From: Rhodobacter sp.
GTDB taxonomy: Bacteria; Pseudomonadota; Alphaproteobacteria; Rhodobacterales; Rhodobacteraceae
Direction of reading: 5' to 3'
Length of the DNA stretch: 64,000 nt
Assembly: GCA_016704435.1 (NCBI GenBank)
Contig: JADJAB010000004.1
Location: 1 to 64,000 of the forward strand
The notes under the pieces are model-generated. The model was not told the origin of the DNA, did not search any database, and was given only the letters and a program-made list of their open reading frames with translations. Positions within the stretch are counted from its first letter, which is position 1, and each line of letters starts with the position of its first letter. Below, one piece after another: positions 25,936-34,994 of this stretch. The position numbers were made by a program, and so were the translations under genes.

Positions 25936-26327
25936 GCTATGGCGCAGCGGCCGCCTTGCAGATTGCGGTGTATCAGCGGTTGTCGGGGGCGACTGCGCTG
26001 GCCGGCGTGGCGATCTATGACGCCGTGCCGCCCAGCCCGGCGGGGACCTTCGTTCTGGTCGGGCCGGAAGAGGTGCGCGACGCGTCGGACAAATCCGGCG
26101 CGGGGGCAGAGCATCGGCTGGCAATCAGCGTGATAAGCGACGGCACCGGTTTTCTGACCGCCAAGACGATTGCGGCGGCGATTTCCGATGATCTGACAGG
26201 TGCCGCACTGGTTCTGGCGCGCGGCAGCCTGGTCAGCCTTCTGTTTCTGCGCGCAAGCGCCCGGCGGATCGATGAGGGCGAAGTGCGCCGGATCGACCTG
26301 ACCTTCCGCGCGCGGATCGAGCTGTAA
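25932..26327 (+). CDS. GTA g8, tail terminator (DUF3168)
   Basis: A 131-residue DUF3168 protein: YGAAAALQIAVYQRLSGATALAGVAIYDAVPPSPAGTFVLVGPEEVRDASDKSG, then HRLAISVISD. Members of this family cap the tail tube and complete it before it joins the head. It overlaps g7 by four bases and is followed 29 bases later by the major tail protein. Confidence 0.92.
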   Translation: MSYGAAAALQIAVYQRLSGATALAGVAIYDAVPPSPAGTFVLVGPEEVRDASDKSGAGAEHRLAISVISDGTGFLTAKTIAAAISDDLTGAALVLARGSLVSLLFLRASARRIDEGEVRRIDLTFRARIEL

Positions 26328-26356
26328 CTACAAACCCATACCTCAGGAGAAACGCC

Positions 26357-26770
26357 ATGGCAGTTCAAGCCGGCAAGGACCTTTTGATCAAGATCGACCA
26401 GACCGGGAACGGTCAGTTCGAGACCATTGCGGGGCTTCGCGCCACGCGCATCAGCTTCAACGCCGAGACGGTGGACGTGACCTCGCTGGAGTCTCAGGGC
26501 GGGTGGCGTGAGTTGCTGGCCGGGGCGGGGGTGAAATCGGCGTCGATCTCGGGCTCGGGCGTGTTTCGCGATGCCAATACCGACGAGCGGGCGCGGCAGA
26601 TCTTCTTTGATGGCGAGATCCCCAGCTTTCAGGTGGTGATCCCGGATTTCGGCACCGTGGAAGGGGCGTTCCAGATCTCGGCGCTGGAATATGCCGGCAG
26701 CCACAATGGCGAGGCGACCTACGAGGTCACGCTGGCCTCGGCCGGGGTGCTGACCTTCACGGCGCTGTGA
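26357..26770 (+). CDS. GTA g9, major tail protein
   Basis: A 137-residue tail tube protein of the TP901-1 type. Key blocks are MAVQAGKDLLIKIDQTGNGQFETIAGLRATRISFNAETVDVTSLESQGGWRELLAGAGVKSASISGSGVF and the C-terminal YEVTLASAGVLTFTAL. CAGGAGAAACGCC precedes ATG 26357, a strong site fitting high expression. Its stop overlaps the g10 start. Confidence 0.94.
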   Translation: MAVQAGKDLLIKIDQTGNGQFETIAGLRATRISFNAETVDVTSLESQGGWRELLAGAGVKSASISGSGVFRDANTDERARQIFFDGEIPSFQVVIPDFGTVEGAFQISALEYAGSHNGEATYEVTLASAGVLTFTAL

Positions 26771-27090
26771 TGGTGAACCCCTGGGCGGGAGAGGTGGCTA
26801 TTACCCTGGATGGTCAGCGCCATGTCGCGAAGCTGACGTTGGGGGCGCTGGCCGAGCTGGAAGCAGCACTGGACGCGGGGTCGCTGCTGGACCTGGTGGA
26901 GAGGTTCGAGTCGGGTCGGTTTTCCACCCGTGACGTGCTGGCGCTGATCGTGGCCGGTTTGCGGGGCGGCGGCTGGCAGGGTTCGGCCGCGGGTCTGCTG
27001 CGGGTCGAGATCGGCGGCGGGCCGGTGGAGGCGGCGCGGGCGGCGGCGGAGCTTCTGGCACGCGCGTTTGCCCTGCCGGGCGAGGGGTGA
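26770..27090 (+). CDS. GTA g10, tail assembly chaperone-like protein
   Basis: A 106-residue protein: NPWAGEVAITLDGQRHVAKLTLGALAELEAALDAGSLLDLVERFESGRFSTRDVLALIVAGLRGGGW. This is the GTA tail-tube/chaperone (GTA_TIM-adjacent DUF) type placed before the tape measure gene. ATG 26770 shares its A with the g9 stop codon (TGATG). It is linked to g10.1 by a four-base overlap. Confidence 0.88.
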   Translation: MVNPWAGEVAITLDGQRHVAKLTLGALAELEAALDAGSLLDLVERFESGRFSTRDVLALIVAGLRGGGWQGSAAGLLRVEIGGGPVEAARAAAELLARAFALPGEG

Positions 27091-27389
27091 GGGCCGCTGT
27101 CGCCACGCCCCGGATCGACTGGCCGGGGCTGATCCGGGCAGGCCTGCATGGCCTGGGGCTGGAGCCCGACGCCTTCTGGCGGCTGACGCCGGTGGAGTTG
27201 CGGATGATGCTGGGGGCGGAGCAGACGGCTCCGCCCCTGACGCGGGCGCGGTTGGCAGAGATGGCTGCCGCCTTCCCGGACATCTCGGAAAAGGGGACGG
27301 AAGATGGACGAAGCCGAGGTTTTGATGGACCAGCTGACGGCACTGGAAGACCGGCTGGGGTCTTCGGCCGCGATGGTGGCGGCCTTTGA
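27087..27389 (+). CDS. GTA g10.1, small tail assembly protein
   Basis: A 100-residue frame whose first 70 residues (IDWPGLIRAGLHGLGLEPDAFWRLTPVELRMMLGAEQ, then LTRARLAEMAAAFPD) match the GTA g10.1 type, a tail assembly chaperone homologue normally ending near that PD. Here the frame runs on about 30 residues into g11, overlapping it by 86 bases. The extension is probably meaningless or reflects a missing stop. It overlaps g10 by four bases. Confidence 0.8.
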   Translation: MRAAVATPRIDWPGLIRAGLHGLGLEPDAFWRLTPVELRMMLGAEQTAPPLTRARLAEMAAAFPDISEKGTEDGRSRGFDGPADGTGRPAGVFGRDGGGL

Positions 27390-27957
27390 CGGCGAACTGG
27401 CCAGGATGCGCAATTCGATGGTGTTCACCGGGCGAGAGGTGAATGTGCTGTCCTCGGGAATCGGCGGCGGGCTGCGGCGCGCCTTCGACGGGCTGGTGTT
27501 TGACGGGATGAAGCTGTCGGACGCACTGAAGGGGGTGGGCAAGACCATCGCCGATACGATCTACGGCATCGCGATGAAGCCGATCACCAATGCCGCCGGT
27601 GGTGCGCTGGCGCAGGGGATCGCGGGAGCGATGTCGGCCTTCATGCCATTTGCCAATGGTGGGGCCTTTGCACAAGGAAAGGTGATGCCTTTTGCCAATG
27701 GCGGTGTGGTGTCTTCGCCGACGGCTTTCCCAATGCGTGGCGGACGCGGATTGATGGGCGAGGCGGGGCCGGAGGCGATCATGCCCTTGACGCGCGGCGC
27801 CGATGGCCAGCTCGGCGTGCAGGCGGCGGGCGGCGGGCGACCGGTGAATGTGGTGATGAACATCTCCACCCCCGATGTGCAGGGCTTCCAGCGGAGCCAG
27901 AGCCAGATCGCGGCGCAGGTTGGTCGCGCGCTGAGCCGTGGCCAACGCAACAGGTAG
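27304..27957 (+). CDS. GTA g11, tape measure protein
   Basis: A 217-residue, very short tape measure protein. The N-terminal helix MDQLTALEDRLGSSAAMVAAFDGELARMR is followed by the membrane-active-looking LKGVGKTIADTIYGIAMKPITNAAGGALAQGIAGAMSAFMPFANGG and the family-typical GRGLMGEAGPEAIMPLTRGADGQLGVQ. The short length agrees with the short tail of GTA particles. The start overlaps the end of g10.1. Confidence 0.92.
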   Translation: MDEAEVLMDQLTALEDRLGSSAAMVAAFDGELARMRNSMVFTGREVNVLSSGIGGGLRRAFDGLVFDGMKLSDALKGVGKTIADTIYGIAMKPITNAAGGALAQGIAGAMSAFMPFANGGAFAQGKVMPFANGGVVSSPTAFPMRGGRGLMGEAGPEAIMPLTRGADGQLGVQAAGGGRPVNVVMNISTPDVQGFQRSQSQIAAQVGRALSRGQRNR

Positions 27958-27966
27958 GGACGGAAC

Positions 27967-28599
27967 ATGGCATTTCACGAAATTCGCTTTCCCGCCAACC
28001 TGAGCTTCGGCTCGGTCGGCGGGCCGGAGCGGCGGACCGAGATCGTCACGCTGCAAAACGGGCATGAGGAACGCAACACGCCCTGGGCGCATTCGCGCCG
28101 TCGCTATGACGCAGGCGTGGGGCTGCGGTCACTGGACGATGTGGAGACGCTGATCGCGTTCTTCGAGGCGCGGCGGGGGCAGCTGAACGGGTTTCGCTGG
28201 AAGGACTGGTCGGATTACAAATCCTGCCCGGCCTCGCGCGCGCCCTCGCCCCTGGATCAGATCATCGGCATCGGCGATGGCGTCAGCACAGTCTTCCGGC
28301 TGCAAAAGACCTATCGTTCGGGCGAAGAGACCTATGTGCGGCCGATCGTGAAGCCGGTTCTGGGGACGGTGCTGGTGGCGGTGGCCGAGGATCCCAAGGT
28401 CGAAGGGCTGGAATTCAGCGTCGATCCGGCCAGCGGCGCGGTGACTTTCGAAGTTGCGCCGGCGTTTGGAACGCAAGTGGCGGCGGGGTTCGAGTTCGAC
28501 GTGCCGGTGCGGTTCGACAGCGACCGCGTACAGACCTCGGTCGCGTCGTTTCAGGCGGGCGATGTGCCCGCCGTGCCGATCGTGGAGATTCGCGCATGA
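27967..28599 (+). CDS. GTA g12, distal tail protein (DUF2460)
   Basis: A 210-residue DUF2460 protein that forms the ring at the tube tip. Signature text is FHEIRFPANLSFGSVGGPERRTEIVTLQNGHEERNTPWAHSRRRYDAGVGLRSLDDVETLIAFFEARRGQLNGFRWKDWSDYKS, ending VASFQAGDVPAVPIVEIRA. It overlaps g13 by four bases. Confidence 0.95.
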   Translation: MAFHEIRFPANLSFGSVGGPERRTEIVTLQNGHEERNTPWAHSRRRYDAGVGLRSLDDVETLIAFFEARRGQLNGFRWKDWSDYKSCPASRAPSPLDQIIGIGDGVSTVFRLQKTYRSGEETYVRPIVKPVLGTVLVAVAEDPKVEGLEFSVDPASGAVTFEVAPAFGTQVAAGFEFDVPVRFDSDRVQTSVASFQAGDVPAVPIVEIRA

Positions 28600-29495
28600 C
28601 CTCGGAAGCGATGACGACGCATCTGGCCGGCGCCACGACGACCTTGTGCCGGGCCTGGACCGTGACGCGGCGCGACGGGGTGGTGCTGGGGTTCACCGAC
28701 CATGACCGGGATGTAGAGATCGACGGTGTCGTCCATCGGGCCGGGTCGGGCCTGACCGCGCGGGCGATCCAGCAGGGCACGGGGCTAGCGGTCGACAACT
28801 CCGAGGCACTGGGGGCTCTGACGGATGCCGCGATTTCGGAGACCGATCTGGCAGCCGGGCGCTATGACGGGGCCGAAGTGCGGCTGTGGCTGGCCAACTG
28901 GGCCGATCCGTCTGTGCGGGCGTTGCTATTTCGCGGCTCACTGGGCGAGGTGGGCCGCAAGGGGGCAGAGTTCCGGGCCGAGTTGCGGGGCCTGTCGGAC
29001 GCGCTGAATCAGCCGGTCGGCCTGTCATACGCGCGCGGCTGTTCGGCGGTTCTGGGCGACAGCCGGTGCCGGTTCGACCTGACCCAGCCTGGCTATTTTT
29101 CCGAACGCATCTTGGAAGGGTTGGAACGCGAGAACCGGGTTTTCAGCTTTGCCACCTTTGGCGGCTTTGATGATCGCTGGTTCGAGTTCGGTCGGGTCGA
29201 CGTCCTGACAGGCGCAGCGGCGGGGCTTTCGGGACTGGTCAAATCGGACCGCATCAAGGATGGCGGCCGGCGGATCGAGTTGTGGCAGGGCATCCGGGCC
29301 GCACTTGCGGCGGGTGATCTTGTCCGCTTTACCGTCGGCTGCGACAAGCGGTCGGAAACCTGCCGCGAGAAATTTGCCAACCTGCTGAATTTTCGTGGCT
29401 TCCCGCATATCCCCGGTGAGGATTGGCTAACTGCCTATCCGCGTGCCGGGCAGGGAAGTTCGGGCGGGTCGCTGCAGGCGGGCACCTCGACTTGA
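28596..29495 (+). CDS. GTA g13, baseplate hub protein (DUF2163)
   Basis: A 299-residue DUF2163 protein: LCRAWTVTRRDGVVLGFTDHDRDVEIDGVVHRAGSGLTARAIQQGTGLAVDNSEALGALTDAAISETDLAAGRYDGAEVRLWLANW. The C-terminal part carries a four-cysteine cluster (GCSAVLGDSRCRF and VGCDKRSETCREKFANLLNFRGFPHIPGEDWL) known from GTA hub proteins as an iron-sulphur site. All four Cys are present. Confidence 0.94.
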   Translation: MTSEAMTTHLAGATTTLCRAWTVTRRDGVVLGFTDHDRDVEIDGVVHRAGSGLTARAIQQGTGLAVDNSEALGALTDAAISETDLAAGRYDGAEVRLWLANWADPSVRALLFRGSLGEVGRKGAEFRAELRGLSDALNQPVGLSYARGCSAVLGDSRCRFDLTQPGYFSERILEGLERENRVFSFATFGGFDDRWFEFGRVDVLTGAAAGLSGLVKSDRIKDGGRRIELWQGIRAALAAGDLVRFTVGCDKRSETCREKFANLLNFRGFPHIPGEDWLTAYPRAGQGSSGGSLQAGTST

Positions 29496-29938
29496 TCCGC
29501 AAGGCCGATCAGGCGGTGGCCGAGGCGCGGGCATGGCTGGGCACACCATATGTGCACCAGGCAAGTTGCCGCGGCGCGGGAACCGACTGCCTGGGCCTGT
29601 TGCGGGGGGTCTGGCGGGCCCTTTACGGGGCCGAGCCGGAGGTCGTGCCAGCCTATACGGCGGACTGGGCCGAACCGTCGCATGACGAAGTCCTGCTGCG
29701 GGCGGGGCGACGATTGCTTTGCCCCAAGCCCCGGCAGGAAGAGGCGACCGGCGACGTGATCTTGTTCCGGATGCGGGCCGGCAGCGTCGCCAAGCATCTG
29801 GGCATCCAGTCCATCGCGGGGCCGCAAGCGCGGTTCATACATGCATACAGCGGCCAGGGCGTGACCGAAAGCGCCCTGACCGATCCCTGGCGCCGCCGCA
29901 TCGCGGCGCGCTTTGCCTTTCCTGACGGAGCCCCCTGA
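29492..29938 (+). CDS. GTA g14, NlpC/P60 cell-wall peptidase
   Basis: About 148 residues of the NlpC/P60 fold, the tail-tip enzyme that opens recipient peptidoglycan. The catalytic Cys33 lies in GTDCLGLLRGVWRALYG and the His in VAKHLGIQ near residue 99. I place the start at TTG 29492, which overlaps the g13 stop as TTGA and puts AVAEARAWLGTPY at the N-terminus as in relatives; a GTG at 29423 would overlap g13 by 73 bases. It is followed by g15 after 2 bases. Confidence 0.9.
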   Translation: MIRKADQAVAEARAWLGTPYVHQASCRGAGTDCLGLLRGVWRALYGAEPEVVPAYTADWAEPSHDEVLLRAGRRLLCPKPRQEEATGDVILFRMRAGSVAKHLGIQSIAGPQARFIHAYSGQGVTESALTDPWRRRIAARFAFPDGAP

Positions 29939-29940
29939 CC

Positions 29941-32900
29941 ATGGCGACATTGCTTCTTTCCGCCGCCGGCGCGGCAATCGGTTCCGGCTTTGGCGGCGCA
30001 GTCCTTGGCCTTTCGGGGGCGGTGATCGGGCGGGCCGTCGGCGCCACGATAGGGCGCAGCATCGACCAGCGCATTCTGGGTGGTGGCTCGGACCCCGTCG
30101 AAGTGGGGCGCATTGACCGGCTGCGGCTGACCGGCGCCTCCGACGGGGCGCCGGTGGCGCAAGTCTGGGGCCGGATGCGGATCGCCGGGCAGGTGATCTG
30201 GGCGACCGAATTCCGCGAGAACGTCGCGCGCCGCGGCGGTGGCAAGGGCGTGCCACAACCGAAGGTCAGCGAATACAGCTATTCGCTGAGCTTGGCGATC
30301 GCGCTTTGCGAGGGCAAGATTCTGAAGGTCGGCCGGGTCTGGGCCGATGGCAACGAGATAGCGCACGATGATCTGAACATGCGCGTCTATTCCGGCAGCG
30401 AGGACCAACTGCCCGACCCGCGGATCGAGGCGGTCGAGGGCGCCGGAAAGGCGCCTGCCTATCGCGGCATGGCCTATGTGGTGATTGAGGACCTGGACTT
30501 GACGCAATATGGCAACCGGGTGCCGCAATTCTCGTTCGAGGTGGTGCGCCCGGCGCAGGGCGATGGAAACGCCGACCAGACCGCGCTGACCGATCTGGTT
30601 CGCGGTGTCGCGATGATCCCCGGCACCGGCGAATATGCGCTTGCCACGTCTCCGGTGCATTTCAACCAGGGGCTGGGCCGCAACGTCTCGGCCAATGTGA
30701 ATTCGGCCTCGGGGCGGACGGATTTCGCGACCTCGCTTGAGCATCTGGTAAGCGAGTTGCCGAATTGCGGGTCGGTGTCGCTGGTGGCGTCGTGGTTCGG
30801 CAACGACCTGCGCTGCGGGTCCTGCACGGTGCGCCCAAAGGTCGAGCAGGTGCAGTTCGACGGGGTTGGGATGCCCTGGCGGTCGGGCGGGATCGGGCGC
30901 AGTGCCGCCGCCGTGCTGCCGAAGGTCGACGGCCGGTCAATCTATGGCGGCACACCGGCCGATGCCTCGGTCGTCGAAGCAATCACGGCGATCCGGGAGG
31001 CCGGGCAGGAGGTGATGTTCTATCCCTTCATCCTGATGGACCAGATCGAGGGTAACGTGTTGCCCGATCCCTGGAGCGGGGGGGCGGGGCAACCCGCACT
31101 GCCCTGGCGTGGGCGGATCACGTCCTCGATCGCGGCAGGACGCGACGGCCCGCCGGACCGGACGGCTGCGGCGGCAGCGGAAGTGGCGGCGTTCTTCGGC
31201 ACGGCCCTTGCGAGCCATTTCACCGGAACCGGGACAACCGTCGCCTATACCGGTCCCGCCGAGTGGAGCTATCGGCGGTTCATCCTGCATTACGCGCATC
31301 TTTGCGCCGCTGCGGGGGGAGTGGACGCCTTCTGCATCGGTTCGGAAATGCGTGGTCTGACGCGGATCAGGGGTGCGCTGGACAGCTTTCCGGCGGTGGA
31401 GGCGCTGGTTCAGCTGGCACAGGACGTGCGCGGCATCCTGGGGCCGAACTGCAAGATCAGCTATGCTGCGGACTGGTCGGAATATGCCAGTTACCAGGCG
31501 GACGGGAACCTTTACTTCCACCTCGACCCGCTATGGGCCAGCCCTGAGATCGACTTCATCGGCATCGACAACTACATGCCGCTGTCGGATTGGCGCGATG
31601 ACGAAGACCATGCAGATGCGGCCTGGGAGAGCCTTTACAACCTTGACTACCTGCGCGCGAATGTGGCCGGAGGCGAGGGCTATGACTGGTTCTACGACTC
31701 GCCCGAAGGTGAAGCGTTCCAGCGCCGCGAGCCGATCACCGACGGGGCATTCGACGAGCCCTGGGTTTACCGTGTCAAGGACCTGCGCAACTGGTGGCTG
31801 AACCCACATCATGACCGCGCCGGCGGCACGCGCAGCGCCACGCCTTCGGCTTGGGTACCGATGGCGAAACCATTTCGCTTTACCGAATATGGCTGCGCGG
31901 CCATCGACAAGGGAAGCAACCAGCCGAACCGCTTCCTTGATGCGCTGTCATCGGAATCCGGCCTGCCAAGGGCCTCGACGGGGCGGCGCGACGATGTGGT
32001 TCAGATGCAGTATCTGCGCGCGATGGGATCTTATTGGGCAATGCCCGAGAACAACCCGATCTCACCGGCCTATGACGCGCCGATGGTCGACATGGACCAT
32101 GCCCATGCCTGGGCCTGGGATGCCCGGCCATTTCCGGCGTTTCCGGCGCGGCAGGACCTCTGGGGCGACTCGGCCTCTTATTCGCGCGGCCACTGGCTGA
32201 ACGGGCGGGCGACCAGCCAGGCGCTGGACGCGGTGGTGCGCGAGATCTGCGGGCGTTGCGGCACCGATGCTGTCGAAACCAGCGGCCTTTTCGGTGTGGT
32301 GCGCGGCTATGCGGTCGATCAGGTGCAGTCCGGCCGGGCGTCGCTGCAGCCTTTGCTGCTTGGATATTCGGCGGATGTGGCCGAGCGTGACGGGCTGTTG
32401 CGCTTCGCTCTGCGCGATGGGCGTGCGGATCATGAGCTGAGCATGGATGAACTGGCGGTTGCCGAAGACCTGGAAGGGTATCTCGAGGTCACCCGGCTTC
32501 CCGAACTGGAAGCCGGAGACATCGTCCGGCTGAACTATGTCGACGTGCAGTCGGATTTCGAAGTCCGCTCGGCCGAGGCGCGCTATCCGGATGAGGAACA
32601 ACGCTCGGTCGCGGTTTCGGAACTGGCGCTGGGGCTGACGGCCGCCGAGGCGCGGGGCCTGACCTACCGCTGGCTTGCCGAAGCGCGGGTCGGGCGGGAC
32701 GTCGCAAGACTGGCGCTGCCGCCCTCGCGCCTCGCGGTCGGGGCCGGCGACACGATCCGTCTGGCGGACGCGCTTTGGCGGGTCGACCGGGTGGAGCAGG
32801 GCGAAGCCGCCGTGATCGAGGCGACGCGGGTCGAGACCGGGATCTACGCACCGGCCGATATCGACGAAGAACTGTTCACCGTGCGCAGTTTCGTCGCACC

Positions 32901-33837
32901 GGTTCCGACCTTTCCGGTTTTTCTGGACCTGCCACTCCTGACTGGAGAAGAGGTTCCGCATGCTCCGCATGTCGCGGTGACGGCGGAGCCCTGGCCCGGC
33001 ACCGTGGGGGTCTGGTCTTCTTCCACCGACGCGGGGTTTGAGTTGAACCGGATCGTGGCGGCCCCGGCCATCATCGGGGTGACGGAATCGCCGTTGGCCG
33101 CAGCACCTCCGGGCCTGTGGGACCGTGGCGCGCCGTTGCGCGTGCGCGTTGCGGGGGGCGCGCTCAGTTCGGCCGATGCGCTGGCGGTGCTGAACGGCGC
33201 CAATGTCATGGCGATCGGCGATGGGTCATCGGACAATTGGGAAGTGCTCCAGTTCGCCAAGGCCGATCTGGTGGCGCCCGACACTTGGGATCTGTCTCTG
33301 CGCTTGCGCGGGCAGGCCGGAACCGATGGCATCCAGCCGGCGCAATGGCCTGCAGGCAGCACTGTTGTGCTGCTGGACCGGTCGCTGCAACAGATCGACC
33401 TTGCGGCTTCGGCCCGTGGGTTGGCGCGGCATTACCGGATTGGCGTCACCGCGCGCGGCTATGACGACCCGACAGTGGTCAGCCGCATCGAGGCCTTCGA
33501 CGGCATCGGCTTGCGGCCCTATCCTGTCAGCCACCTGCGCGCTGCGGGTGCGGCCGGCGCCGAGGTTTCGCTGACCTGGCGGCGGCGCACCCGGATCGAG
33601 GGCGACAACTGGCAGCAGACAGAGGTGCCCCTGGGCGAGGATACCGAGGCCTATCTGGTGCGGGTGATGGCGGGAGCGACAATCGTGGCCGAATACGAAG
33701 AGTTCCAGCCATCGTTCATCTATTCAGCCAGTGCCCAGACGGCTGACGGCCTGTCCGGCGCCTTCAATATCGCCGTGGCGCAGGTTTCCTTGCGCTTCGG
33801 GCCGGGGCCGTTCCGGCAGGTTGCGGTTGGAATATGA
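29941..33837 (+). CDS. GTA g15, tail tip/host-specificity protein
   Basis: A 1298-residue tail-tip protein, the largest of the cluster, which anchors fibres and contacts the host. The N-terminus is a Gly/Ala-rich helix pair (LLLSAAGAAIGSGFGGAVLGLSGAVIGRAVGATIGRSIDQRILGG). A TIM-barrel-like GTA domain spans about 440-700 (FCIGSEMRGLTRIRG, ISYAADWSEYASYQADGNLYFHLDPLWASPEIDFIGIDNYMPLSDWRDDEDH). Tail-tip beta domains follow. Full length and undisturbed, which argues for a functional cluster. Confidence 0.95.
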   Translation: MATLLLSAAGAAIGSGFGGAVLGLSGAVIGRAVGATIGRSIDQRILGGGSDPVEVGRIDRLRLTGASDGAPVAQVWGRMRIAGQVIWATEFRENVARRGGGKGVPQPKVSEYSYSLSLAIALCEGKILKVGRVWADGNEIAHDDLNMRVYSGSEDQLPDPRIEAVEGAGKAPAYRGMAYVVIEDLDLTQYGNRVPQFSFEVVRPAQGDGNADQTALTDLVRGVAMIPGTGEYALATSPVHFNQGLGRNVSANVNSASGRTDFATSLEHLVSELPNCGSVSLVASWFGNDLRCGSCTVRPKVEQVQFDGVGMPWRSGGIGRSAAAVLPKVDGRSIYGGTPADASVVEAITAIREAGQEVMFYPFILMDQIEGNVLPDPWSGGAGQPALPWRGRITSSIAAGRDGPPDRTAAAAAEVAAFFGTALASHFTGTGTTVAYTGPAEWSYRRFILHYAHLCAAAGGVDAFCIGSEMRGLTRIRGALDSFPAVEALVQLAQDVRGILGPNCKISYAADWSEYASYQADGNLYFHLDPLWASPEIDFIGIDNYMPLSDWRDDEDHADAAWESLYNLDYLRANVAGGEGYDWFYDSPEGEAFQRREPITDGAFDEPWVYRVKDLRNWWLNPHHDRAGGTRSATPSAWVPMAKPFRFTEYGCAAIDKGSNQPNRFLDALSSESGLPRASTGRRDDVVQMQYLRAMGSYWAMPENNPISPAYDAPMVDMDHAHAWAWDARPFPAFPARQDLWGDSASYSRGHWLNGRATSQALDAVVREICGRCGTDAVETSGLFGVVRGYAVDQVQSGRASLQPLLLGYSADVAERDGLLRFALRDGRADHELSMDELAVAEDLEGYLEVTRLPELEAGDIVRLNYVDVQSDFEVRSAEARYPDEEQRSVAVSELALGLTAAEARGLTYRWLAEARVGRDVARLALPPSRLAVGAGDTIRLADALWRVDRVEQGEAAVIEATRVETGIYAPADIDEELFTVRSFVAPVPTFPVFLDLPLLTGEEVPHAPHVAVTAEPWPGTVGVWSSSTDAGFELNRIVAAPAIIGVTESPLAAAPPGLWDRGAPLRVRVAGGALSSADALAVLNGANVMAIGDGSSDNWEVLQFAKADLVAPDTWDLSLRLRGQAGTDGIQPAQWPAGSTVVLLDRSLQQIDLAASARGLARHYRIGVTARGYDDPTVVSRIEAFDGIGLRPYPVSHLRAAGAAGAEVSLTWRRRTRIEGDNWQQTEVPLGEDTEAYLVRVMAGATIVAEYEEFQPSFIYSASAQTADGLSGAFNIAVAQVSLRFGPGPFRQVAVGI

Positions 33838-34124
33838 TCATGCTGCGGCCGATGCCAGGCGATCTGATCCTGTTCGCAAGGGCCCTGTCGGTCTGTCCAA
33901 CGGAGCAGATGCCCGATACTGCCCGGCAACTCCTTGCCGAGGCGACAATGGCGGACCGCTACCGCAGGGCCGTCGGGAAGGCCCATCCGACACTCGGAGA
34001 CGGCTCTCTGGTCGGGCGGATCATGCGCGAAGATCTGCCGGTGCTTACCCGCGCCGACACCCCGGAATTCCTGATCGCATTGCGGATTGTGGCCGAGACA
34101 GTCTTGAATCATACTGTCACCTGA
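33834..34124 (+). CDS. Small conserved-position protein after GTA g15
   Basis: A 96-residue protein coupled to g15 by an ATGA overlap. The sequence MLRPMPGDLILFARALSVCPTEQMPDTARQLLAEATMADRYRRAVGKAHPTLGDGSLVGRIMREDLP is mostly helical and soluble, with no motif I recognise. The translational coupling makes it part of the GTA transcript, but whether it is a structural part or a regulator cannot be said. Confidence 0.8.
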   Translation: MIMLRPMPGDLILFARALSVCPTEQMPDTARQLLAEATMADRYRRAVGKAHPTLGDGSLVGRIMREDLPVLTRADTPEFLIALRIVAETVLNHTVT

Positions 34125-34184
34125 GCGACATCTGACGCATCCGGTGCGATCCTCGCCGCCGGGACAGGAAACGGGAACAAGACC

Positions 34185-34994
34185 ATGGCCGACCCCCGTC
34201 ACAAGGTTGCATCCGTCGATCCGGTCTGGACGCGGGTCTGCGAAGAGGCCGAGGACGCCGTTCGGGCAGAGCCGCTTCTGGGTGCGCTGATCCATTCCGG
34301 ACTGCTGCATCACCCCACGCTGGAACGCGCGCTGGCCTACCGCTTTTCGCTGAAACTCGCCTCGGGCGAGATGAGCGAGCAGATCCTGCGCGAGATCGCG
34401 GATGCGGCCTATGCCGCTGACCCCAGTCTTGGCGCTGCGGCCCGCGCCGATCTGATGGCAGTCTACGAGCGTGACCCCGCCTGCCACCGATTCCTGCAGC
34501 CGATCCTGTTCTTCAAAGGCTATCAGGCGGTGCAGGCCTACCGTGTCGGTCATTGGCTGTGGTGCATGGGGCGCCGCGACATGGCCTACTTCGTGCAGAT
34601 GCGGGTGTCCGAAGCTTTCGGCATCGACATCCACCCCGCCGCCCGCGTTGGCCGCGGGATCATGATCGACCACGCCCATTCCATCGTGATTGGCGAAACC
34701 GCGGTGGTCGGCGACAACGTCTCGATGCTGCATTCGGTCACCCTCGGCGGCACCGGCAAGGAAGACGGCGACCGGCATCCGAAGATCGAGGATGGCGTAC
34801 TGATCGGGGCAGGGGCCAAGGTGCTGGGCAACATCCGGGTCGGTCGCTGCTCACGCATCGCCGCCGGGTCGGTCGTGCTGGAGGACGTGCCCTGCAACAC
34901 TACGGTCGCCGGGGTGCCAGCGCGGGTGGTCGGCAAGGCAGGCTGCGACCAGCCGGCACTGACCATGGATCAGATCCTCGCCGGAATGAGATGA
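34185..34994 (+). CDS. cysE: Serine O-acetyltransferase
   Basis: A 269-residue CysE, which makes O-acetylserine for cysteine synthesis. The N-terminal helical domain (VWTRVCEEAEDAVRAEPLLGALIHSGLLHHPTLERALAYR) is followed by a left-handed beta helix of hexapeptide repeats with AFGIDIHPAARVGRGIMIDHAHSIVIGETAVVGDNVSMLHSVTLGGTGK; the active-site His lie in DIHPAA and MIDHAHS. It is 60 bases downstream of the GTA cluster and overlaps the acyltransferase gene by four bases (ATGA). Confidence 0.96.
   Translation: MADPRHKVASVDPVWTRVCEEAEDAVRAEPLLGALIHSGLLHHPTLERALAYRFSLKLASGEMSEQILREIADAAYAADPSLGAAARADLMAVYERDPACHRFLQPILFFKGYQAVQAYRVGHWLWCMGRRDMAYFVQMRVSEAFGIDIHPAARVGRGIMIDHAHSIVIGETAVVGDNVSMLHSVTLGGTGKEDGDRHPKIEDGVLIGAGAKVLGNIRVGRCSRIAAGSVVLEDVPCNTTVAGVPARVVGKAGCDQPALTMDQILAGMR

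Noticed and set aside
19823..34124. An inducible prophage rather than a gene transfer agent
   Set aside because: There is no integrase, repressor, replication or lysis gene and no attachment sites; gene order and protein families match Rhodobacter GTA genes one by one.
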